Shown piece by piece: positions 22,980-33,660 of a DNA stretch of 64,000 bases (position 1 is its first letter; the number at the start of each line of letters is the position of its first letter). The stretch lies in contig CM054061.1 of NCBI GenBank assembly GCA_028641055.1, forward strand, positions 117,601,712-117,665,711, given 5' to 3'. Source of the DNA: Alopecurus myosuroides (lineage: Eukaryota; Streptophyta; Magnoliopsida; Poales; Poaceae). The notes beneath the pieces are model-generated. The model did not search any database. It worked only from the letters and a program-made list of their open reading frames with translations, and was not told the origin of the DNA. Position numbers and translations under genes: made by a program.

Positions 22980-25000
22980 GCGGTCTTTTCGCACTGATTG
23001 AGTTGAGGGCAATGGAAAAGGTGGTAATATGGGCTGGGAGCTTGAATAATGCTGTTTCGATGTACAATGTGTCTTCCATGTCTGTACTTGATGAACGCAC
23101 TGGGTAGGTAGGTGGTACCGGTGAGGTAAACCGTGGAGGAAAGGCTCCATACGGCTTGGTCTGCCGTTGCTCTTCGGGGCTCGCTTGGACCGTGAGCCAG
23201 ATCGAGCTTTACCACTCGACGCGCCGAGGACGGCAAGAGTTGCAGTCCGACCACTTACTACTTCCATGTCATGCATATGAATGTACGCCCGCGCTACGTT
23301 CGGTGTGTAGTACTCTAATTGTAAAGCGCAACAGAGCACCATTCTTTCTGTGCTAGCTGTGGCTCAGTAGCTGCGTGCTCGATCGCTATTTCAGTACATT
23401 CGTCGATGCCGCAGAGTGGAGACCGATTGGAGAGCGATACCTTCTCTGCTCCGGTTGGAAATCAGTAATGACGCTTCTTTTATGCCAGTTTGTTTCCCGT
23501 GCTTTTCAGCAGCATGGATATGCAGTGCTTGCGTTTATTTTAGCAAAAACACAGTCGACTTTTTTAAAAAAAAAAACAAGACAAAAGGTTTGTCTTTCAT
23601 ATATTTATATAGAAGAAGCAAACGTGACACTGCCGAGGCAAAGAAAAAGAACAGAGCTAGAAGAGGGTCCGAATCAACCTACGCCATCCCTCGAAGGAGA
23701 TAATAAAGAACCCAAAGCAGATGGTATCCTACTGCAAGGGTGGTCTTAAGAATCCAAAAGAGGTTGCTCAGAAGAGATAGATGTATCCCAACCGCTATTG
23801 CTCTCGCGTAAAGATTTTTTTTTACGCGACAGGAAAAAATGACTACGAATTCCCCTTTTTGTTTGCGAATCCCTATTTGTATCCTTTGAGCGCACACCCA
23901 TAAGTAGCGATCAAATCAAGGAAATCGATCAAACGATCCTAATACCGTGAAAGATAAGCTTCCCAGATCAACCTCTCTCTAAGAAAGGTCGCCATTTCTC
24001 CGACTTTGCAACGAGGCGGCGTCGACCGGCAACCAACAAGCAGACCAGACGAAGTCGACCCATGCCACCCGAGTCGGGAAATCACTGCCCCTGAGCCAGC
24101 GAGGGCAATCAAAACTTCATCTGAAGCCGTCATCGGGAAGAGGGTCGACAATGCGTTGAGCGTCGAGCCTGAAAGCGGAGTCTTGAGGGAGTTCACAAAA
24201 ACTTTCGAAGCCTGTACCAGAGGCATATCACCGACGTCGAGCCTCATCTTCTAGTGGAGAATGCGCACCGCTTTATCGACCGTCGGGAGGATCTGTTTCG
24301 CCGCGAGCCTGCTGCTGCGACGGTCGAGGGCGGGAGGGTCCATCGGAGCCCGAGGCGTCGGTGGAGGAGGCGTGGGCAGCACCGACACATCCGACGGGGC
24401 GAACAGGTCCGCAACACCGCACAACACGATGACAGATGGGGCGATGGGAGCAGCGTCATCATCACCCGCGTCGTCAGCATAGATGACGAGGGGGGATCAA
24501 GGCGCACAGTCGACTTTTATGTCAACCAGGAGACTCGTGTAGCCGCCACATAGATTCGTGGTTTCTAGGAGGGAAAGGAGCCTTCAAGGATGCAATATTT
24601 TAGCGGCAAAATTGTAACCTGTGTAAAAAAAGATAAGAAAGTATCACATAAAGCCTTATTTTAGCGGCAAAATTTATCTTTTTACGCAAGACATAAAAAA
24701 TACCTTTTTTCGTGAAACAACTTTGTAAACACATAGCATGTTAAGATCTACACACAAATATTTTTTTACAATATTTTAAAATACATTTAAAATATTTTTG
24801 AAATAGAGAATACATATACACCGAGAGCCAAAACACTGCAAATAGAGTAATGCACAATTGTGTCACATGAGTAATCTCGACGAGACAGTTTGCGCACCAG
24901 CCAAGCAGTAGGGAAGTGTATATGGCACAAATCGGTCTACGCTTGGTGTTTGTGGGCTACATACACGTATGATACGGTAATGATGTACTGTATCCCATTA
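22980..25000. other. intergenic DNA upstream of the pectinesterase gene, no gene seen
   Basis: Open frames at 23939-24250 (-) and 24006-24553 (+) are GC-rich (CGACG-rich) but overlap on both strands and match nothing I recognise. A perfect 8-bp inverted repeat (CGCGTAAA/TTTACGCG) with a T-rich loop sits near 23815-23839. The 15-mer TTAGCGGCAAAATT repeats 60 bp apart near 24600 and 24660. Confidence 0.45.
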
Positions 25001-25244
25001 GGTTCCGCGTCGAGCTCGGATGAAGAGGTGATTTGTCTTCTCTCTTGGTGGTCACTTTGGTGGTGCCGAAGGAGATGGACAGGCGATGGTCTTTTGCATA
25101 GGATTATACCATCCTTTCAGCACTGTAATGTCGGTGTTTACGTGTCTTGTAACCGGATTTGTATCTTATGAATGAGAACGTATTACCTTGCAAAAAAAAA
25201 AAAGGTTCCGCTTGGATTAAATTTCAAAAAAAAAAAGGTTCCGC
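25001..25244 (+). mobile_element. short 5'-truncated LINE- or SINE-like retroposon with poly(A) tail and target repeats
   Basis: GGTTCCGC at 25001-25008 is followed by about 183 bp ending in a typical LINE 3'-end sequence (CTTATGAATGAGAACG...CTTGC) and a 12-A tail (25192-25203). GGTTCCGC then recurs at 25204-25211. A second 11-A run (25226-25236) and a third GGTTCCGC (25237-25244) follow. Poly(A) flanked by direct repeats marks target-primed reverse transcription. No ORF remains. Confidence 0.65.
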
Positions 25245-25834
25245 TTGGATTACCTGTATTTTAGCCAAAAACCCAGGTAATTTTCGGAGCGGGCCTATTT
25301 TCCGACGGAGGCTAGTTTTAGCACTTGGTTCGTTGTTTCGTTTTCCGGCCTGTTTTGATTTCGTTGCGTTTCTGGCCATAAACAACACGGACATATGGAG
25401 GTCTGGATTTCCCCTCGGTATTATCTGTGCACTAGAAAACAGGCAGGTAGGAACTTACGGACCGGATATTAGACCAAGTTCCCAAGCGGGGCCTTAGATG
25501 TATACCATATACGTGAAATTTTTGAATTTCAAATAAAAAATAGTATCGGCTACTCAGATGTACGTATTTTTCATTTTTGTGTAGTTTAGAATACGAAAAT
25601 TATGGAATTGAAAATTTACATGTTTGCAGGATATACTCTTGGCTACACCTGGATTTTTTGTCCAAACTTTTATGAAACTCGTAATTATATATTTTGATCT
25701 TTTTTTGTTTAATACGGCGGGAGCACGAGATCTCCACTCCAATATTTGGTGCTAAAATAAGCATTTTTATGAGATATTTTTTGTTTTCTTAAGCGGAACA
25801 CAAAAAATATCGTTTTTACAAGAAACAACTCATA
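25245..25834. other. intergenic DNA, no gene seen
   Basis: AT-rich sequence with only short chance ORFs. No element ends were recognised. Confidence 0.45.
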
Positions 25835-25961
25835 TACACTCCCTCCGTTCAACAATATTTAACTTTTTATCCAAATGTGAATGTATTCATACGCTAAAAC
25901 ATATCTAGATGCATTTATATTTAGACAAATGGAAGCCATATATTGCTGAACGGAGGAAGTA
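25835..25961. mobile_element. Stowaway MITE (Tc1/mariner type)
   Basis: The left end CTCCCTCCGTTCAACAATAT and the right end ATATTGCTGAACGGAGGAAG are inverted repeats of each other, flanked by TA at 25835-25836 and 25960-25961. The unit is about 123 bp. The CTCCCTCCGTTC terminus is the classic Stowaway signature of grasses. Such elements are mobilised by mariner-type transposases encoded elsewhere. Confidence 0.9.
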
Positions 25962-26656
25962 GAACGCGAAGCTATATCCGTAAAATTTTATCTCAATTTT
26001 TGTTGGCATTTCAAAATGTGGTTTTTAAATACCGGTTTCATATGAATCCGAAAGCCAAAGTGAATTTGTAGTTGCCAAACTCGGTATTAACAGCGTTGGA
26101 GGACGTCTTATTCACAAGGTATCAACATGGCTCCGTACGTCGCACCATGTGCTTCAATCACATGTCCTTATTCACAGGGTTTAAAGCCGGGTTTTAGTAG
26201 CAAAATGCAAAAATGCCACGAAAGGGTAGGCAAGGCACGGAGACGATCCACACCAAGACCTGACCATGTACTGTGATCCACGTTATACCAACCGACAACC
26301 GACTTTTCGGTTAGTTCCGACAAAGAAAAAAGAAACAGGTGGTCATCGGCTGGGAGCTTGAATAATACCGTTTCAGACGCGTACATAGTATCACCTATTT
26401 CTCTTAGCCCGTTTCCTGCCTCCGTGTGTCCTTAAATTATCGCGGATCAGTTGAGTGTTGAGGTCCGGAAAATCCGGCCTGTTCGTGGACACAACAAAAC
26501 AGTTCACTAAATAGACTGGATTTTAAAACGCTATTCCAGGCTCGGCTTCCTGTTTTCCTTCCTACGACTCCTAATTAAGGCCAGTTTAAAAAAGTAAATA
26601 ATGCATTTAATTGGAATGATCTTACCGATAGTGAAAATTACTCTGTAGTTGCTCTA
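25962..26656. other. intergenic DNA, no gene seen
   Basis: No supported ORF. The stretch GGCTGGGAGCTTGAATAAT followed by CGTTTC near 26349-26375 repeats a sequence found near 23034-23060 in the pectinesterase upstream region. Confidence 0.45.
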
Positions 26657-26935
26657 TTAGGCTGGTGCCAATGCATCACCCGTTATAGCCTCGCCACGTC
26701 AGATTTTACCCTCACTCTCACCACACTCTCACCTCACGGTGCCAGTGCACGGGCTATAGTGCCAGCTATCGACCCGCTCTCGCCCCCAACGCGGGCGATA
26801 GGCGGGCGGTACCGCCCGCTACCGCCGGGCGGTGGAACCACCGCCCGTCGCGCCGCTCTCGCCCCACTACTGCCCCCTACCGCCCTGGGCCGGGCGATAT
26901 CGCCCGGGATGTCGCCCGCGTTGGCACCAGCCTTA
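26657..26935. mobile_element. Harbinger-type (Tourist-like) MITE with TTA target duplication
   Basis: TTA at 26657-26659 and 26933-26935 flanks a 273-bp unit with termini GGCTGGTGCCAATGC and its complement GCGTTGGCACCAGCC. A 3-bp TTA duplication is the hallmark of PIF/Harbinger elements. The interior is unusually GC-rich and full of GGGCGATA/TATCGCCC inverted motifs, so it should fold strongly. It has no coding capacity. Confidence 0.85.
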
Positions 26936-27089
26936 GAAAGATAGTTTCCTCTATATTGTGAATCGCATGTCAAGATATCAGTCTAATTATATGACTATGT
27001 CAAGCATTAAACTGACTAGAATGTTTTATTGCAATATCTGTCTCCCATATTCAAGAGGTTAAACGTTTTTACATATCTGTCTCCCATAT

Positions 27090-27424
27090 GTAACTACATG
27101 TTTTTTTTTACGAGAATGGCAGGAGCTCTGCCTTTATGCATTATAGAAGGGGGGGAAACCCACAATTACAGGTTACAAGGCAATGTCAGGTAAGAAAACT
27201 AACATGCCAGGGAGCAGAAAAAAGAAGAAAACAAAAACAAATTACCGGCCAAAAGCCAACCTCAGCTGTGATAACTCAGCTCTAACTCGAGCGCAGACAT
27301 CGGATGGTGCCAATTTCTGATCTTGGAAGATCCGTCGATTCCGTTCATTCCAGATATTCCACATAATATATGCAGCAGCAGAGAGACTCTCATTTTTGCT
27401 TTGTCCCTTGCAAGTAACTACATG
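27090..27424 (-). mobile_element. 5'-truncated LINE with target duplication
   Basis: GTAACTACATG occurs at 27090-27100 and 27414-27424. Between them, read on the minus strand, is the end of a LINE ORF2 (AAYIMWNIWNERNRRIFQ-like, then LAPSDVCARVRAELSQLR), a short 3' UTR and a 9-A tail (T run at 27101-27109). The residues match the C-terminal end of plant L1-type ORF2, after the RT-associated zinc domain. About 310 bp remain, so the copy was dead on arrival, as most LINE insertions are. Confidence 0.85.
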
Positions 27425-28047
27425 TTTACTTAGCTAACTGTTGAGTTTTTATCACCATGATGATTAGCCCGGCTAGAGCAATCTGCCAGTTTGCTCTCAT
27501 GGTCGGTAGCTCAGTAACATGTTCAGTATGACATATCCCTCAATTCACTGTAAATTTGACACTGCACTCGCTGTCAGCTGTGTTTTGATGATTTTTTGTC
27601 AAGTGCACAATGTCAAGATTTCATTACAGAGAAATGACAGATTTCATTGTTCCTGACAGACAGATGCTCTGTACCTGTTTCTTCTTCAGAGAGGAACTCC
27701 ACCGGCAGCAGGGGAGAAGGAGCGCGAGCTCCACCGGTGCAGCAGCAGGAGGAGGCAGGGAGACAGGAGGAAGTGCACGGAGCTGTCGGCTCTGCCGGCG
27801 AGAAGCTGACACGAGCTGCTGGCGAGGAGGAGGAGGCCCGGGAGCAGAGCACCGGCCGGAAGGAGTTGAGCAGGTCCTGGGAACGAGGATGAATTGCTAG
27901 CGGTGCCTTGCCCGGGAGCCCGTGGGTGTCCGCGGCATGCTGGAGCAGAAGGGCTGCTGTGGCGGAGGAGCAAGACGACCTGCTGGGGTTTTGAAGGGTT
28001 TTTTTTTTGTAAATGAATATTTGAATGCAAACCTGCGATCTCCTTTT
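27425..28047. other. intergenic DNA, no confident gene
   Basis: ORFs at 27610-27900 (+) and on the minus strand overlap in a GC-rich patch (27680-27900). They have no recognised domain and inconsistent frames. I call nothing here. Confidence 0.4.
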
Positions 28048-28070
28048 CGGAACGGACAACGGAGGGAGTA
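28048..28070. repeat. single Stowaway-like terminus
   Basis: CGGAACGGACAACGGAGGGAGTA matches a Stowaway right end, but no matching left end was found within 300 bp. It is probably a truncated MITE lying just upstream of the 28323 gene promoter. Confidence 0.5.
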
Positions 28071-28179
28071 ATCCATTTCCTTTTTTTTTTTTGAGAATTC
28101 GCTTGTATTTGTAGTTCTTGAGTAGACGGAGATGGAAGGAATCCGACTTGGACTCAAACTGGAACGATCGAGTCAGCCT

Positions 28180-28187
28180 TATAAATA
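28180..28187 (+). promoter_or_regulatory. TATA box of the 265-aa gene
   Basis: TATAAATA lies in the context CCTTATAAATAGCAGCC, 136 bp upstream of the ATG at 28323. A start site about 30 bp downstream would give a 5' UTR of roughly 110 nt. Confidence 0.7.
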
Positions 28188-28322
28188 GCAGCCTTGAACC
28201 GAACCAAACCTCCTAGAAATCAGGACGGACGATCTCTCGTATTGACCCTAGGAAAAGGGGCGGGTGGACCTCCTACCTAGCGATCGGTTAAATAGCTTAG
28301 ATCTAGACTCCAGAGATCGACC

Positions 28323-29120
28323 ATGGCGGTGGCGGCGCGCTTCAGCGACGAGTGGATCCTGGGTATGGTGGAGAGCGGAGTGGATCGGCCTCTGGAAGAG
28401 AGCCTGAGGAAGTTACGGTCCAAGCTGAGCGAGGATCTGAGGGACGCGGAGTTCCCCATGCTGGAGCAGCTGGACAGGGTGGACCGCATCGAGGCCACCA
28501 CCGGGGTGATCGTCGCGTACCTCGCCGAGGACATTGACGACTACAGGCACTGCGCCGCCGTTTTCTCCCAGCGGGCGGGCGAGGAGGCGCGCGCGACCGT
28601 CGCGGCGCTGCGCGACCAGGCCGCGTGGGCTGAAGCGCGGCTCGCCGAGGCCCAGGAGCTGGCGGCCTCGACGCGGCGTCTGCGGGACAGGTACCTGACG
28701 GAGGCCGCGTGGACGGAGGAGCTGGTGCACTACGCGGCCAACGAGTTTCAGGTTTTCGTGACCAAGGAGACGGACGGCGGGTACCCTCCCTTCGGCGAGG
28801 ACGCGGACAACGCGGCGAGGGCCGAGGCGGTGGACGCGGCGGCGAGGGCCGGTGATGGCGTCGGCACGAGGTTTGCAGAGAGGTTCGTCACGCTGGCGGA
28901 GAAGCTCAGGAGCGCTGCGGCTACGACGTCGTACCTGGGTGAGGCGGAGGCAATGCGGAGACAGGCGGTGGCGGTGGAGGGGCTGTGCGCGGACCCGGAT
29001 GGGTTCGTGGCCAAGATGCTGGCGACGGAGTCGTGGAAGTTGTTCATGGCTTTCAACCGGTACGTTCTGGCCCAAGATCAAGCTCGGCGGGAACAACTAA
29101 CACGCCTGACTATTAATTGA
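28323..29120 (+). CDS. uncharacterised helical protein, single exon
   Basis: A 265-codon frame with very strong GC3 bias starts at an ATG in good context (GACCATGGCG) and has a TATA box at 28180. It therefore looks like a real, recently functional host gene. I do not recognise the family. The protein is acidic and almost wholly helical, without signal peptide or membrane segment. Residues about 85-115 (EEARATVAALRDQAAWAEAR onward) have coiled-coil character, and residues 16-60 (SGVDRPLEESLRKLRSKLSE onward) look like a helical bundle. No catalytic motif is visible, so a scaffold or interaction role is only a guess. The antisense frame at 28413-29096 is a GC-skew shadow. A young retrotransposon starts about 256 bp after the stop. 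Confidence 0.75.
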   Translation: MAVAARFSDEWILGMVESGVDRPLEESLRKLRSKLSEDLRDAEFPMLEQLDRVDRIEATTGVIVAYLAEDIDDYRHCAAVFSQRAGEEARATVAALRDQAAWAEARLAEAQELAASTRRLRDRYLTEAAWTEELVHYAANEFQVFVTKETDGGYPPFGEDADNAARAEAVDAAARAGDGVGTRFAERFVTLAEKLRSAAATTSYLGEAEAMRRQAVAVEGLCADPDGFVAKMLATESWKLFMAFNRYVLAQDQARREQLTRLTIN

Positions 29121-29375
29121 TTTTTTTCGGATTTTTCTAAGACTAATAATACTCTTACGTTGTTAGAAATAAAAATCGAGTATATTTTTATTTGTTGGGA
29201 TACACTTTTATGAATGGTTAATTAATGGATTGCCCTTGGGGATCTCCATGTACTCAGTTTTGCCCATAGGTGCAAGTCGTCCACGGCTTTATTACCCTTA
29301 CTACTATGCCGAGGCTAAATGGCTATTTTGGAGGCTCGTTCCGTTTAGTGCCGTTAGTGGAAGTAGGGTTAGAGT
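29121..29375. other. 3' flank of the 265-aa gene
   Basis: AT-rich sequence with AATAAT-like motifs just after the stop could serve as polyadenylation signals. It is otherwise empty and ends at the TTACA target site of the next element. Confidence 0.4.
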
Positions 29376-30908
29376 TTACATGTAACATCCCAAGTATGAA
29401 AATACCCCTAGAATGCTTTGTTCTTTGTTTTATTTCAAGCATTGCATCATGTCATCATGTTTACTTATTGTCTGCATTTGTTTTCTATCTGTTTTATCAT
29501 GTTTTCACAATTCAAATTCAAACCTTTTTCAAACCTGGTTTCAACTATTGGAACCAAAATAACAAATAAAAACAACCCTTTTATTACTTGTTTTCCACTT
29601 CTCAAGTTGTTGCTTTAATCAAACCAATTATCAAATCAATTAATTAATCAATAACTCCTAAATCATTTTCCATTTCAAACCAATTTTCAAATCAGCACTC
29701 TTTTGAAAACATAACAATTCACCTCATGCTTGTGATCCTAAAAGTCAATTTTAATCTAGGGGTAACCCTATTTTTATACATGTTTTTATTAATGAAATAA
29801 TAAATAAAAATCCCTCTAATTTGGTTCCAAATACAAAACCCCATCTTAAATTACAATTTTTGAAATCCACTTCTGCAATGTGGTTGCTAATTAACTAAAT
29901 AGCCTAACTAATTTTTCCTGGAATTTATTCTAACCAAAACCTTATCTTTTCCTTCCCTTTTCGTTTTCAGCAAAAAAAAATATAGAAACAGAAAAAATAA
30001 AACTGCAGGGAGGAGAGCCGCAGCAGCTGGTCCAACCTAGGCCCAGCCCGTTTCTTTTTCCCTCTGGCCCGATACCTTCCTCGCACGTCGTTGTCGTCCC
30101 CCCCTCCTGCCTGACGTCAGGCGTACGACGCCTCCTCCATCGTCGATCGCCTGCTGGAGCCTCCCGATTGCCGCCGTACAGCCACCACCCCGCCCATAAA
30201 ACACCGCGGCGCCCCCCTCCGGCCACTCAACCCTAGCTCCACCCTAATCCCGGCGCCGCCAACCTTCCATCATCTCCCCCAAAGCTCCTGCCTTCCCTCT
30301 GAATCTCTGAAACCCCGACGCCACCCTTCTGAAACCCGCCGCCGATCGCGGTCTCGGGTGGCTTACGCCGTGCGCTAGCGGCTGGAATGGATCGGCCACG
30401 GTGCCCTCTTCGTCGTCAACACCGCAGCGGGGCCTGAGGAGAACCAGAGCCAAGACGCCGTCTTCTTCCTTTTCGCCGGCGAGCTCTGCAACGGACCTGC
30501 TACCTCTACAGCTCACGGTGAGCGTCACCGTCGATCCCCTCGCCCTACCTCTCTGCACGGTCACTCACGCCCTAGGCCACACCCCGCTGCACCCCCCCTC
30601 GGGCAGCAGCCGCTGCGCGCAGCTCCACTCCGGCGAGCTGGCCGCGGCCAACTGTCCCTGCACCTGAAACTGCAAGTTCAGTTTCAGGCCGAGTGCAAGA
30701 TCTGAACATGAAAACCCTACGCAAACCCTCTCTGTCACGATTCGATCGCCAGCTGAGTTGGTCTGTTCCATCCGCGCAAGCCAGGAGGTCTCGGGGTCGA
30801 ACCCCCGGAGGCGCAAGCCCCCTTTTTGCTGGTTTTTCTTCCCTGTCCACGCTGGCTGCCACGCGCACCTGCCACGTTGGCATTGGGCCCTGCCCGTCAG
30901 CGTGTGGG

Positions 30909-30914
30909 TATAAA
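30909..30914 (+). promoter_or_regulatory. candidate TATA box in the Tekay-like LTR
   Basis: TATAAA in the context GTGGGTATAAACCTGC lies at the end of the GC-rich part of the LTR. The same motif is at 41035-41040 in the 3' LTR. The assignment rests on motif and position only. Confidence 0.45.
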
Positions 30915-31815
30915 CCTGCACGGTAACAAAAGCTTAAAAGCAATCTGTTAATTTCCAAATTCATTTTTTTAAATAGCAGAATTAAACCAAAACTTCAAAA
31001 GTTAATATCTTTCGTTCTGTAATTCATATAAACACAAACTTTATATGAAACTTGATCTAGATTTCCTAATCTATCCAAATATTCAATTTGTGTTCTGTTT
31101 TGAATTTTCAAAATACTTTTAAATTTCAAATTTGAATAATTCAAATGCAAATTGAAATAATTCATAACTAATTCATACTGTTTTCAAATAATTCAAATAA
31201 AATATGTTTTTCACACCTTTTTGAATACTCTATTCAAATATAAATTTTGTTTTCTGGTTTGAACAATTTAAATTGCCTAAACTATTTAAATCTTGTTTAA
31301 TTCAATTAAAAATTGTTTAATATTGTTTAATTCATAACTAATTAATCCAAGTCCAATTTCAAATTGTGAAACATGCAATCCAACTAAAATTTGATAACCT
31401 TTTCAAATATAAAATTTGTAAATTGTTTTGCACACCCTAACTTGATGAAAACAATAATTGTTTTGTGTACCATGTTTAAGTAACAAAATTCCAAATTTGA
31501 TAAATGCTTTTCTAAATTGTTAACTATTATTCCAATTGCATTTAACCTGTTATGTTATTGTTATTCATCATGCATGCATCATACTAATTCAACTACACCT
31601 AATGCTTAGTGATAGAACAACTAATTCAACTCCAAGCATGGGCTTCCATATGCATCCTTTTGCATATGGAATCCATTTAAACTTGTGTATCATGTCAAGC
31701 AAGTTATTTTGGTGCATCTATTAAACATGACATGCATCATTCAATGTTTGTGCACTTATGCCATGTATTGATTGCCCGTCTTCCTTCGTTGTTGTTTTTG
31801 CTTCTTCTCGATTAG

Positions 31816-33181
31816 ACGACGACGTTGGTACCGACGAGCCTTACGACACCACTACTCAGGACCTAGCCCAGTACGAGGCTGAGCTGCCAGGCAAGTTATC
31901 ACTCACATGAATCATCGAGTTCCTTTCCACACTTGTTGTCGATACTATCTTTTTGTCTACTATTGCTAGCCCTATGTATCGTTGCTTGTTCTCCGAACCC
32001 ATCACATGATACCTTGAGCCATGATATTGCCACCACCTCCATACCTACAGCCATTGCTTGTGCCTGTTATTATCTAGCATGCTTAGGGTTGCTTTTACTC
32101 GAGTCTGTTGTCGGTTACTACTGTTACTATCTTATTATCTTGTACCGGGGCTCGTTATTAATCAATCAATCCTGTTAATTGCTAATGGTAATAATAACTT
32201 GATGATAAGGCACCGGCAGGAGGCCCATGAGTGGTTTTGGAGCCTGCTAGTGTCGACCCTAATAGGAAAAGGGTCTTGTCTACTGATCCATGATGAGCGC
32301 ACTACCCGCATTTGGGAAGCGAGTATGGGCGCCCCCCTCAACTTGACCTGATTCGCATCTCGTCCAAATCGCCTCATTTAGTTCGTGTTTTCCATTTGCC
32401 GCATGCATGTTTTTGCGAGCCCAGCGCAGGGTGGAACTTTCGTAGTCGGCATATAGGGGGACACGGTCTTAGAGTGCTATGATGGTCCATTTTCTTCTGG
32501 GCTTGATTAGCCGTGCGCCCAAGGTTCTTTGGGCTTGATGCGAAGAATGGTTGGTTGTGTTGAGTGCCCCGCTTGGTGGGAGGCATCCCATCTGGCGGGA
32601 TATTCATGAGTGTACGGCCAAATTGGTGCAACCCTGCAGGGATAATCTTCTCGAGAAGCCGTGTTTTCCGCGGTTATGGATTACTTGGTGAAAGTACTGG
32701 CTAACAAGTACTCAGGACAACTTCAACATAATGATCAATCATGTTTCACCCAATGATTAATAACCTGACTAGTAATAGTTTATTCACACAATAACTTGAT
32801 TCACCTTATCACAACTGTGTGAGTTATCCTCGGATTGCTTCTTTGGATAAGGGGCGAGATCCAGGATGGGTTTGGTTGAAGTTATCTTTCAGTTGGTTAC
32901 AATCCTCGATCTTATCTTTTCTGTTAGCCGGAACTTGTAGTTATATTCTGTAGTTGGTTAGAGCAGCCAGCAGCAACTTTTATATCACCCCTTTCTTCCG
33001 TTGATCCCAAGCATCTATGCTTGTGTTGACGGGCAACTCCTTGATGAACTGTGAGTCTTGCTTGCCAGTACTTGGATGTACTGACCCCGTTGGGGCTGTG
33101 GTTTACGCAGAGTACTACTACGACTACGATGCTTCCCAGGATGGCTACTTTGTGGAGTTCGATGACGCTGCAGACGAGTAG
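31816..33181 (+). other. two short coding-like exons inside the 5' LTR (same in 3' LTR at 41942-43307)
   Basis: Exon-like block 1 (31816-31890) follows a pyrimidine-rich ATTAG and encodes DDVGTDEPYDTTTQDLAQYE in an open frame. It ends CCAG before GCAAGT, the consensus of a rare GC-AG donor. Block 2 (33111-33181) follows a TTTACGCAG acceptor and encodes EYYYDYDASQDGYFVEFDD, with a stop at 33179-33181. The phases (1 nt left, 2 nt needed) agree. Upstream, a GT donor after CTCACG (30517) would also fit the phase. An ATG for the joined frame was not found. The product would be a short acidic tyrosine-rich peptide of unknown role; this is inference. Confidence 0.45.
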
Positions 33182-33660
33182 TTAGCTGGACCAGGGCAGG
33201 ATCCAGACCTACGTGGATGGGCTTCGCTTTTCTTTATTTTCTCCGGCTTCTTAAGCCATGGATTTGTCTGTACTCAGACCCCCTTTGATTGCTTCCGCTG
33301 TTGTAATGGATGATATGTTGGGACATGTGTCCTCTGGATGACTGTATTCGATATTTTCTGCCTTAGTGAAGGCCAGTTGCACTTATTTCATTCTTTTGTG
33401 TCTTAGAGACATTCTGTGTTATCATTCGTACCAAACTGTTGACGTACCGTGCGTGTTTGATTATGAAGTACGTCGACAGTAGTGCCTTTAGGTTCCTAGC
33501 GGATAGTTTACTTCGACGGTGGAAGCAGGGCTTGTGTTGTCGCGCATAAGCGCAGGCCTACCAGGAAGCTGGGACGTGGGAGCATGTATGCCCCATAATC
33601 CAAGCACCTGACTTCCAGTTCGTGCGAAGAGTATCCTCTAGAAACCGTGGGTGCGACAAA

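Larger units (their letters stand above)
29381..33658 (+). repeat. 5' LTR of the Tekay-like element (4278 bp)
   Basis: It begins TGTAACATCCCAAGT and ends GGGTGCGACA. The first 500 bp are AT-rich. 30000-30920 is GC-rich with a promoter-like end (TATAAA at 30909-30914). 30930-31560 is a TTCAAATT-rich low-complexity stretch. The last third holds two short coding-like exons (31816-31890 and 33111-33181). ORFs in the GC-rich part exist on both strands and are probably not genes. Confidence 0.95.

Noticed and set aside
22149..23342. Long antisense ORFs (up to about 397 codons) over pectinesterase exon 1
   Set aside because: They are shadows of a GC3-rich exon. The sense frame has a full domain set and splice structure; the antisense frames show only Arg/Pro/Ala-rich composition.
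23815..23839. CGCGTAAA...TTTACGCG hairpin with a T-rich loop, considered as a terminator or element end
   Set aside because: Bacterial-type terminators are not relevant in a nuclear genome, and no matching second terminus or target duplication was found.
23939..24553. ORFs on both strands in a CG-rich patch
   Set aside because: Conflicting strands, no motif, no splice structure. Possibly an old repeat, but I cannot name it.
27610..27900. 96-codon ORF with a Gly/Arg-rich second half
   Set aside because: Overlaps equally long frames on the minus strand, with no promoter and no recognised domain.
29942..30921. ORFs of 88-130 codons on both strands in the GC-rich part of the Tekay LTR (duplicated at 40035-41047)
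   Set aside because: They overlap on opposite strands and have no homology I recognise. Presence in both LTRs reflects LTR identity and not selection.
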